Shown here in pieces: positions 4,482 to 9,658 of a stretch of 9,658 nt of DNA; position 1 is the stretch's first letter; each line of letters starts with the position of its first letter. The translations under genes were made by a program, and so were the position numbers. The notes below the pieces were generated by a model. The model searched no databases, was not told the DNA's origin, and worked only from the letters and a program-made list of their open reading frames with translations. Source of the stretch: Candidatus Brocadiaceae bacterium (lineage in GTDB: Bacteria; Planctomycetota; MHYJ01; JACQXL01; CAKKQI01); NCBI GenBank assembly GCA_919901895.1, contig CAKKQI010000155.1, forward strand, positions 1 to 9,658, in the 5' to 3' direction.

Positions 4482-6542
4482 ATGAAAGCACAAAAAACTA
4501 ATTTGACCAGCGCTTCTGGCGTCATAATCTTATTAGGCGTTATTTCATTTCTGGGATTATTTTTAATCACCATTTATAGTTTTAGCCAGGTGGGCCGGGA
4601 GGATTCCGGCAGTTATCTGGACCGGTTCCGGGCCAAATTACTGGCCCAGGCCGGCGTGGAAAGGGCGATTAAAGAATTAAAAAATTATTCGGCTCAACAG
4701 TGGCTTAATTATCCCCAGGCCGACTGGGTTTATCACGGGGAAGATTCCGACCGCGACGGGCAACTGCTGGTGATTGAAGACCGGAACGATAACGGACGGC
4801 TTGATACACTGGCCTGCCCGTTGGAATTGGCGCTCAATCCTTCTTTTGCCGTTAAGGATGAAAAAAATCTGCCGGTTTTAAAAAAAATAAAAGGGAATAA
4901 AATTGGTTATTCCGGTCGGGTGAGCGTAACTTCATCTCAATCTGAGGGAATTTATGCGGTGAAAGTCATTGATACCCACAGCCAGATTTATATTAACGGG
5001 ACCGATGAAGGAACGCTTCAATTATTAAATAATTTGGGCCAGATCGCCGGGGTGGGCGATAACTTGGGGCAACTAGTTTTTCAATTACGCGAGGCCAGAC
5101 CGGGCAAAAAATTCCAGGTTAAGGAAGAATTAGAACCTTTATTAGGAAGAGAAACTTATGATACAATAAAACATTACATTACGTTGCATAGTCATCTTAA
5201 TGACAAAGTGATTAAGCCGAAAAAATTGTCGGAACGGTTGCATTCCGCTTTGGGCGTAACCGCTCAACCGTTGCAAGTCGGAATGGCTATTCATCGCCGT
5301 TCTCAATTAAACTCCGGAAAAGTGGAACTGGAACCCCGCGCCCCGATTAATATCAACACCGCTCCGAAGATAGTTCTAATGGCCGCCTTAACTAACCTGT
5401 CCGGGTTTTATTTAAAACAGACGGAGCTTTCGGCGTTACCGGATGACCGGAGAATCGGAGCGCTGGGATCAGTCCGGATTACCACCGAAAGGGCCGAACA
5501 AATTTCCGAAAGAATTATTCAGACCAGGTTAAAAACTCCTTTCCTTGAATGGCTGCAGTTTAATCAATTTTGTGATGGCCTGATGACTGAAGGTATTTTT
5601 GGTCCGCTTGATACGCCGGCGCAACGTGAGTTGGCTCAGGCCGGAGCCGATGTGATTAAATCCAACGCTAACCCCAATACTATTTTTAATGAGTTTAATC
5701 CGGACCGGTTGGTTTATCAAATGGTTGATAAAAGTGATTTAATGGCTTATACCACCGAGTTCTGTTTTTTGCCGCCTGGTTTTTTTGAAATAGAATCGCT
5801 GGGGTTAATTACTACGCCGGTTTCATTGTTTGGACCGTCAAGCGGGGAAGAATTTAATCTATCAGCCGGATATAAAGTCCGGGTGGTGGCGGATTTATTT
5901 AAGCCGTCCTATGAAACACACCGGCCGGATTTTGCGCGGGGAACGGTTTCGGCGATTCCCGGTGAACCCGTCCCATCTCGCCGTGGCGGGAGTGGGACGG
6001 GACAGACGCTTCAACTTTATCCGGCCCAGTCCGCCTTAGGCGGATTATCGGGGCCGGACATTGAGAAACACCAAATTCAAAATAATACAAGCCCGTTGGA
6101 GGCGGACTCCGCCGGACAGATTTATCTGGCGACTATTCAAAATGAGGGTAGCCAGCCCAATAAAAAAATATTTGATGATAAACGTTTCCCGCCTTTGGCG
6201 GGACAAGCCCGGGGGACAATGACTTTTTGGTTTAAACCTACTTTTTCTTTTGATTCGGATAAACCGGTCTTAATTTTTAAGATGGGCGGCCCAAAAAATG
6301 ACCTGAAGCAGTCCGTTACCTCAGACGCAGCGACAGCGCGAAATGACAGTGGAGTCCCGCCGCCCGATAGGGCGAGCCTCGCCTTTGGCGGGACCCAATC
6401 GGGGGAGTCCCGACCTAATCGGGACCCGGCGCCTGTTTTTGAACTCTGGGCCTATCCGTCTAAATATCAGGAGCGGGCCCCGATCGAATCGGGGCGGGAT
6501 AATTTGACCTTACGACTGCGTGAACCGCCGGCCGGTAAATAA
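4482..6542 (+). CDS. GspK-like minor pseudopilin with LamG-type C-terminus, N-terminal part before in-frame stop
   Basis: A 686-residue frame. Residues 6-35 form a prepilin-type N-terminus, TSASG|VIILLGVISFLGLFL, with Gly13 as the likely peptidase -1 residue. There is no Glu at +5, as is usual for GspK. The periplasmic part has RAKLLAQAGVERAIKEL, a calcium-loop-like acidic stretch (SDRDGQ...DRNDNGRLD, about 87-108), and the GspK/helix-hairpin motif RAPININTAPKIVLMAAL (about 286-303). Residues from about 487 are padded by palindrome-encoded insertions. A LamG/concanavalin-like domain begins near 580 (GTMTFWFKPTFSF). The frame stops at TAA 6540-6542 mid-domain and continues in the same frame to 7499. 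GspK caps the pseudopilus tip in type II secretion. The start is the ATG at the promoter's predicted transcription start. Confidence 0.85.
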   Translation: MKAQKTNLTSASGVIILLGVISFLGLFLITIYSFSQVGREDSGSYLDRFRAKLLAQAGVERAIKELKNYSAQQWLNYPQADWVYHGEDSDRDGQLLVIEDRNDNGRLDTLACPLELALNPSFAVKDEKNLPVLKKIKGNKIGYSGRVSVTSSQSEGIYAVKVIDTHSQIYINGTDEGTLQLLNNLGQIAGVGDNLGQLVFQLREARPGKKFQVKEELEPLLGRETYDTIKHYITLHSHLNDKVIKPKKLSERLHSALGVTAQPLQVGMAIHRRSQLNSGKVELEPRAPININTAPKIVLMAALTNLSGFYLKQTELSALPDDRRIGALGSVRITTERAEQISERIIQTRLKTPFLEWLQFNQFCDGLMTEGIFGPLDTPAQRELAQAGADVIKSNANPNTIFNEFNPDRLVYQMVDKSDLMAYTTEFCFLPPGFFEIESLGLITTPVSLFGPSSGEEFNLSAGYKVRVVADLFKPSYETHRPDFARGTVSAIPGEPVPSRRGGSGTGQTLQLYPAQSALGGLSGPDIEKHQIQNNTSPLEADSAGQIYLATIQNEGSQPNKKIFDDKRFPPLAGQARGTMTFWFKPTFSFDSDKPVLIFKMGGPKNDLKQSVTSDAATARNDSGVPPPDRASLAFGGTQSGESRPNRDPAPVFELWAYPSKYQERAPIESGRDNLTLRLREPPAGK
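5967..6001. repeat. REP-like palindrome 1 in the pseudopilin gene
   Basis: Perfect 9-bp outer arms CCCGTCCCA (5967-5975) and TGGGACGGG (5993-6001), with an inner CTCGCC/GGCG-GAG stem. It is translated in frame as PVPSRRGGSGTGQ, a low-complexity linker unlike its surroundings. Confidence 0.7.
6021..6057. repeat. REP-like palindrome 2 in the pseudopilin gene
   Basis: An inner stem TCCGCC-TTA-GGCGGA (6030-6044) within an outer CCGGCC (6021-6026) / GGCCGG (6052-6057). Read in frame as part of PAQSALGGLSGPD. Confidence 0.6.
6101..6113. repeat. short palindrome in the pseudopilin gene
   Basis: GGCGGA-C-TCCGCC, perfect with a one-base loop, in frame as EADSAG. It shares the GGCGGA arm of palindrome 2. 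Confidence 0.5.
6187..6203. repeat. REP-like palindrome 3 in the pseudopilin gene
   Basis: TCCCGCC-TTT-GGCGGGA, perfect 7-bp arms. Its core is the same as in MITE 1 (1567-1580). Translated in frame as FPPLAGQ just before the LamG-like domain. Confidence 0.65.
6354..6425. repeat. cluster of nested palindromes in the pseudopilin gene
   Basis: A long-range stem GTCCCGC (6354-6360) / GCGGGAC (6388-6394) encloses CGCCC-GATA-GGGCG (6361-6374) and overlapping GGCGAG/CTCGCC (6371-6383). It is followed by GTCCCGA-CCTAA-TCGGGAC (6407-6425). All of it is read in frame as a Pro/Gly/Arg-rich stretch inserted between two LamG-like strands (LKQS ... PAPVFELW). It looks like a compound REP/BIME-type insertion. 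Confidence 0.65.
6478..6494. repeat. CCCCGAT palindrome in the pseudopilin gene
   Basis: CCCCGAT-CGA-ATCGGGG, perfect 7-bp arms, read in frame as APIESGR. The same arms recur at 7869-7888 in the downstream gene. Confidence 0.6.
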
Positions 6543-6565
6543 ATCTGGTTCTGGATAGCCGGCGG
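6525..6565 (+). other. inverted repeat enclosing the in-frame TAA
   Basis: CCGCCGGC (6525-6532) and GCCGGCGG (6558-6565) are perfect 8-bp complements. The TAA at 6540-6542 lies in the 25-base loop. Coding potential is continuous on both sides. The structure may be another REP-type palindrome or may be chance in GC-rich coding sequence; it is reported because of its position around the stop. Confidence 0.45.
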
Positions 6566-6638
6566 AAAAGAATCAGTTGAATATATTATTTCTCAGTCGC
6601 TTAATTGCTTAAACCGCTCTAGCTGGTCGCAGATCGGG

Positions 6639-7499
6639 TTGGCCTGGGATACTGATGATGCTTTAACATCCAGAATCATTTCCTGTTTTTATTGTAACGG
6701 GTTGGGGAAAGTCCAGGCGGGCAATCTTACTTTCGTATGTCCGCGCTGTGATGGGGCCACGCAGATAAAAATACCCGCTAAAAAGACACCTGTTTTTTGC
6801 GTTAATGGCCAGGATGTTTTGAGTGAATATCTCAATCAGTCATTTTCTTTGGCGCCAAATTTTCCAAAACGGGACTCCGCTGTTGCTTCGCCCCGCTTGG
6901 GGGATGATTTGTCTAAATTTGGAAAAGTTGATTCGGACGGAATCGGGGACGGTAATTTTACGATTGATGGATTTGCGGTTCGGATGCACGAAAATCTTGA
7001 AGAGGCGAAAGAGTTTATTATGGAAGAATATAAAAAAGGGTATTATTATCAAGGCGAAGGGGTTTTTACTTCGGGGCTCATTCAAATTCCCGGAGATTTT
7101 GCCCATCAGACCGACCAGCCGTCTCGCTCAGGCGGGACAGATTTGAATTCCCGGTTTACTAAAATAAAAACTTTAGTTTCCTGGACGGTTTATTATCCGG
7201 AAAACTGGTTGACCGGCTCGGCCGGGGCCGGACGGAAAGTGGTGGTCCAATTTTTCAATCAGGCCGGCCAACCGCTTTCAACCGTGTTGGATAACCCGGC
7301 CGGTTCCGAGTTTGAAATACCGGTATCGGAAGCAAAAGAACCTTTCCGTCTCCGGTATAAAGTTTTTTTCTATGGTGATGAAAAAGATTTTAATACGCCG
7401 TTGCTGGAATCGCCTGTTTTTGACGACCTGACGATCAGGTTTTCCAGGCCGGAAGTAAAAATTTTAGAATGGTATGTCCTGCCTTATGAAAAACCGTAA
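6639..7499 (+). CDS. LamG/concanavalin-like C-terminal part of the interrupted pseudopilin gene
   Basis: A 286-residue frame in the same phase as the upstream pseudopilin ORF. Sense codons continue unbroken from 6543 (IWFWIAGGKESVEYIISQSL...), so the TTG at 6639 is only the first permitted start and has no ribosome binding site. The segment completes the LamG-like fold, with SSWSQIGLAWDTDD before 6660 and TIDGFAVRM near 6970. A DnaJ-like zinc knuckle is set inside it: CFYCNGLG and CPRCDGAT (Cys16, Cys19, Cys34, Cys37). Later strands (VSWTVYYPENW, VVVQFFNQAGQPLSTV, LRYKVFFYG) look like a second beta-sandwich, perhaps Ig-like. If translated only after the TAA it would lack a signal sequence and be unlikely to function alone. 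Confidence 0.7.
   Translation: MAWDTDDALTSRIISCFYCNGLGKVQAGNLTFVCPRCDGATQIKIPAKKTPVFCVNGQDVLSEYLNQSFSLAPNFPKRDSAVASPRLGDDLSKFGKVDSDGIGDGNFTIDGFAVRMHENLEEAKEFIMEEYKKGYYYQGEGVFTSGLIQIPGDFAHQTDQPSRSGGTDLNSRFTKIKTLVSWTVYYPENWLTGSAGAGRKVVVQFFNQAGQPLSTVLDNPAGSEFEIPVSEAKEPFRLRYKVFFYGDEKDFNTPLLESPVFDDLTIRFSRPEVKILEWYVLPYEKP
7121..7138. repeat. REP-like palindrome in the C-terminal segment
   Basis: GTCTCGCT / GGCGGGAC arms around CA, with two T-G wobble pairs. It resembles a decayed GTCCCGCC palindrome and is read in frame as PSRSGGTD between two beta-strand segments. Confidence 0.45.
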
Positions 7500-8898
7500 T
7501 AGGATGATATTAAATTTAGAGCGTGTAACAAAAAGAAATAGTTGTAGCGCGGGAGTTTATCTCCCGCCGTCTTTAGAGTCGGACATAAAGTCCGACGCTA
7601 CCTCCGGAAAACCAGGGGTATCATTTTGTTACACGTTTTTAGTTGGGTTACTGGTAATCCTGAGCTCCGTCGGCCTGCTGGCCCAGATTCCATCGGGGCT
7701 GGCCGCCCAGGATTCCGGAAATGCAGATTTTGAGGTCCGGGTTAACTGGCCGGAAAACACCGTGGCTCAGCCGGAACAGCTGGGTTTTAAAGGAAAGATT
7801 AACCTGACGGACGAAGAGACCGTTATGGTTAAATTATACGCGGGCAGTTATTCCAGGTCTAATGCCAGCCCCGATTCCATCATCGGGGCCAGGATTGAAT
7901 TGATTGATCTTAGTTGGTGTTCCGTTAAAAACGGGTTCTGGCAGGTAGAATTTATTCAGCCGCTCAGCCCGTTTCAGCCGGATTATTATGAATTAGCGGT
8001 GTTGGGTCAATCAATAAAACAAGAGTATTATTTTCCCTTGTTCGCGCCGCATCGTTTTAACGAACGGCCGCAACATCTTCAAAACCTGCAGAAAATTTTA
8101 CTGGAACTGAACGGCCTGGAAAAAGAATTAATTGAAAAAATCAACAGTCTGGAAAATATTCAGGTGGAATCTCCCGATAGCGAGCGGATTAAAAAAGCGT
8201 TGGGCTTGCATAAAACCCGCGAGGAATTGCTTAAGGAATCAATCCAAAAATGGAGCGGCTGGGAAAAAGATTGGTTGAATAAATTAATCGGTCTGATTAA
8301 CCGGATTGAATCGGAAGATATTTTTCTGGCGACCCGCGAAAGGCTGGGGTCGTCGGCCGGAGAATTGAGATTAATTTATTTCCAATACCGCTATTATCTT
8401 TTTAATGATGATAAGCACCTGCCGCCGGATGTCCCCAAGCCAACCAGAACCGATTGGCGGTTTAATAATTACCAGAAACTTTCCGCCCTACCGGTTGGGC
8501 TGGAGAAAGAATTGCTTTATAGAATCACCAAAGAACTAATGGCGCAGAGAGTGGAATTGATTAAATTATATCAATCTTCGCACGTTGAAAATAAAGCAAA
8601 TAAGTTTGGCGAAATAGAAGCGGATTTGGTTAAATTGAAAAATGAATTACAAATTTACCGGGAATTAGACCTGTCTCACCCCGCTGGGGGCGGGGTAAAC
8701 CAGGGTGGGATCCCGCCCCGGCGGGATGGAGAAGATAATTATCAGCGTTTGACGAATCTCCTGGACCTTTTCAGCGTATTAATGAAATCAATGGATTCCG
8801 GTTTGAGTCAGTCGTCGGACGAAAAATTAAAATACGAGATAATAAAATTAAACGACTTAATCAGCCGGAAAATTGAAAATATTTTCGCAAATTTCTAA
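7486..8898 (+). CDS. secreted coiled-coil-rich protein of unknown function
   Basis: 470 residues from the preferred ATG at 7486; an in-frame ATG also exists at 7474. The 7486 start overlaps the upstream gene by 14 bases, implying coupled translation, and gives the n-region MKNRNR. The hydrophobic run (FLVGLLVILSSVGLLAQ) is displaced about 40 residues downstream by an in-frame MITE-like insertion. The likely signal peptidase site follows SGLAA. A beta-rich domain (roughly FEVRVNWPEN to YYFPLFAP) precedes long charged helices with heptad-like leucines (LQKILLELNGLEKELIEKI, then LVKLKNELQIYRELDL). A palindrome-encoded Gly/Pro insert (8678-8727) breaks the last coiled coil. I do not recognise the family. 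Its place between two GspK-like genes suggests an envelope partner of the pseudopilus. Confidence 0.8.
   Translation: MKNRNRMILNLERVTKRNSCSAGVYLPPSLESDIKSDATSGKPGVSFCYTFLVGLLVILSSVGLLAQIPSGLAAQDSGNADFEVRVNWPENTVAQPEQLGFKGKINLTDEETVMVKLYAGSYSRSNASPDSIIGARIELIDLSWCSVKNGFWQVEFIQPLSPFQPDYYELAVLGQSIKQEYYFPLFAPHRFNERPQHLQNLQKILLELNGLEKELIEKINSLENIQVESPDSERIKKALGLHKTREELLKESIQKWSGWEKDWLNKLIGLINRIESEDIFLATRERLGSSAGELRLIYFQYRYYLFNDDKHLPPDVPKPTRTDWRFNNYQKLSALPVGLEKELLYRITKELMAQRVELIKLYQSSHVENKANKFGEIEADLVKLKNELQIYRELDLSHPAGGGVNQGGIPPRRDGEDNYQRLTNLLDLFSVLMKSMDSGLSQSSDEKLKYEIIKLNDLISRKIENIFANF
7520..7637. mobile_element. 118-bp MITE-like insertion in the signal peptide region
   Basis: Terminal inverted repeats of 14 bp with one mismatch, ARCGTGTAACAAAA (7520-7533 and the complement of 7624-7637), are flanked by a TTTAG direct repeat (7515-7519 and 7638-7642). 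Inside, GTAGCG/CGCTAC (7544-7549, 7596-7601) encloses the stems GCGGGAG/CTCCCGC (7549-7567) and GTCGGAC/GTCCGAC (7578-7596). Element plus one target copy is 123 bp, exactly 41 codons. Removing it restores an uninterrupted signal peptide. Confidence 0.8.
7869..7888. repeat. CCCCGAT palindrome in the coiled-coil gene
   Basis: CCCCGAT-TCCATC-ATCGGGG, perfect 7-bp arms, read in frame as SPDSIIG. A decayed relative, CCCAGATTCCATCGGGG, lies near 7682-7698 in the signal peptide tail. Confidence 0.55.
8678..8727. repeat. pair of REP-like palindromes in the coiled-coil gene
   Basis: Two perfect hairpins: ACCCCGC/GCGGGGT (8678-8696) and ATCCCGCC-CC-GGCGGGAT (8710-8727). Together they are read in frame as a Gly/Pro/Arg-rich stretch between two charged helices, which looks like an insertion tolerated at a helix boundary. 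Confidence 0.65.
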
Positions 8899-8917
8899 TT
8901 GTTAGGTTACGGCGCTT

Positions 8918-9658
8918 ATGGTAACAATCAAAAGAAACTTACCGGGAATCGCTAGACCATCTCAGCGGTCGGTCGTATTAATTATGGTCCTGGCGGTTTT
9001 GACGATTCTGCTTCTACTGGCGGTGAGTTTTTCTATTTTTACCAGGGCCGAGCGGACGATCACGCGGAATTACGTAGATGAAGTCCGGGCAAAATTTTTA
9101 GCCCGGAGCGGCATTGAGCGGGCCCTCAACGAATTGACCAGGACTTCTTTTGCCGGCCTGTCCGACGCTTCGGCCAACTGGTTATACTGGGGGGAAGACT
9201 TGAACCGGAATAACTTTCTTGATGCCGGAGAAGACCAGAACGGTAACGGTAAACTGGATATACTAACTTGCCCATTGGAACTGGCGCTTCGTCCTTCTTT
9301 TGCCGCCGTTAAACCGGATAATTCTTTAAAGTATAAAAAAATAAAAAATAAAAAAACAGGGTTTTCCGATGCTCTGGAGAGTAAATACGAAAACGAAGGT
9401 GATCTTTATTCGTTAAAAATTATTGATAGCAGCAGCCAGATATATATTAATGGTTCCGGGGCAGGGGTGGAGAATCTTTTGAATAATCTGGGTGAAATTT
9501 TAGGGTTGGGAAAAAACATGGGGCAAAAAATTATCGTCGGCCGAACGCAAAAAGGCGGTCGATTTACTTCTAAAGCCGAAATAACCGAAATTATTGGGAA
9601 AGAAACCTATAAGAAAATCGCCCCTTATTTAACGGTCTATAACTGGACCAATTCTAAG
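8918..9658 (+). CDS. second GspK-like minor pseudopilin, 5' part (runs off window)
   Basis: An open frame of 247 codons to the window edge with no stop. It starts at an ATG 19 bases after the upstream gene, with only a weak TAGG-like site ahead. It is a clear paralog of the protein at 4482: a hydrophobic prepilin-type segment (VVLIMVLAVLTILLLLAV), RAKFLARSGIERALNEL, the double acidic loop (DLNRNN...DQNGNGKLD) and CPLELALRPSFA all correspond position by position. The last visible part has EITEIIGKETYKKIAPYLTVY, matching EELEPLLGRETYDTIKHYIT in the first copy. The residue before the hydrophobic run is Ser18, where prepilin peptidase substrates normally have Gly, so processing is doubtful. Further GspK helix-hairpin motifs should follow beyond the window. 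Confidence 0.85.
   Translation, partial: MVTIKRNLPGIARPSQRSVVLIMVLAVLTILLLLAVSFSIFTRAERTITRNYVDEVRAKFLARSGIERALNELTRTSFAGLSDASANWLYWGEDLNRNNFLDAGEDQNGNGKLDILTCPLELALRPSFAAVKPDNSLKYKKIKNKKTGFSDALESKYENEGDLYSLKIIDSSSQIYINGSGAGVENLLNNLGEILGLGKNMGQKIIVGRTQKGGRFTSKAEITEIIGKETYKKIAPYLTVYNWTNSK

Noticed and set aside
5830..6090. Overlapping ORFs on both strands within the pseudopilin gene (5830-6039 plus, 5899-6090 minus)
   Set aside because: They are opened by GC-rich palindromes, lack ribosome binding sites, and show no recognisable protein pattern.
6354..6425. Cloverleaf-like nested stems as a tRNA or small structured RNA
   Set aside because: There is no T-arm GTTCRA box, anticodon arm or acceptor end, and the region is in-frame coding with REP-like stems.
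5967..6494. CRISPR array
   Set aside because: The palindromes differ in sequence and spacing and are not identical repeats separated by uniform spacers.
6540..6542. Reassigned TAA codon (alternative genetic code)
   Set aside because: TAA ends several neighbouring genes at the expected family length, for example hicA, the RCC1 gene, the histone gene and the coiled-coil gene.
6823..7146. ORFs on both strands inside the LamG segment (6823-7146 plus, 6840-7106 minus)
   Set aside because: They are shadows of the 6543-7499 frame, without start signals or recognisable sequence.

Overview
The window looks like accessory chromosome from an uncultivated Gram-negative-type bacterium. Three things suggest this: GspK-like minor pseudopilins of a type II secretion or type IV pilus-like machine, a bacterial histone-fold protein, and many GC-rich palindromes of the CCCGCC-TT-GGCGGG kind inserted even inside genes. 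That mix recalls candidate phyla such as Omnitrophota, Desantisbacteria or Elusimicrobiota, but this placement is inference only. TAA is used as a normal stop and promoters are sigma70-like.

The left half (148-4279) is read on the minus strand. In transcription order it holds a 59-residue histone-fold protein (4279-4100) and a MntA/HepT toxin-antitoxin pair (3990-3130) whose antitoxin is frameshifted at a ten-base G/C run. A perfect-consensus promoter (3011-2983) then reads into an eroded second mntA/hepT pair (2968-2636) and an intact hicB-hicA pair (2612-2205). Next come a small secreted peptide (2187-2020), a solitary HicB-like protein with its own promoter (1972-1787), and a second small secreted peptide related to the first (1800-1657). 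After a MITE-like palindromic element (1524-1620) lies a secreted seven-repeat RCC1 beta-propeller protein (1488-148). Most of this half is a toxin-antitoxin island with decaying copies.

The right half (4482-9658) is a plus-strand operon. It opens at a promoter that appears to start a leaderless message at the first ATG. The first gene is a GspK-like pseudopilin joined to a LamG/concanavalin-like C-terminal domain. A single in-frame TAA at 6540-6542 splits it, so it appears as a 686-residue ORF followed by a 286-residue ORF in the same frame. It overlaps by 14 bases a secreted coiled-coil-rich protein of unknown function. That protein's signal peptide contains an in-frame 118-bp MITE-like insertion flanked by a 5-bp direct repeat. 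A second GspK-like pseudopilin, paralogous to the first, starts 19 bases later and runs off the window. The operon probably supplies minor pseudopilins and a partner envelope protein for a secretion or pilus apparatus.

Two strands of novelty run through the window: palindromic elements accommodated in frame inside coding sequence, and a small histone gene divergent from the pseudopilin operon.
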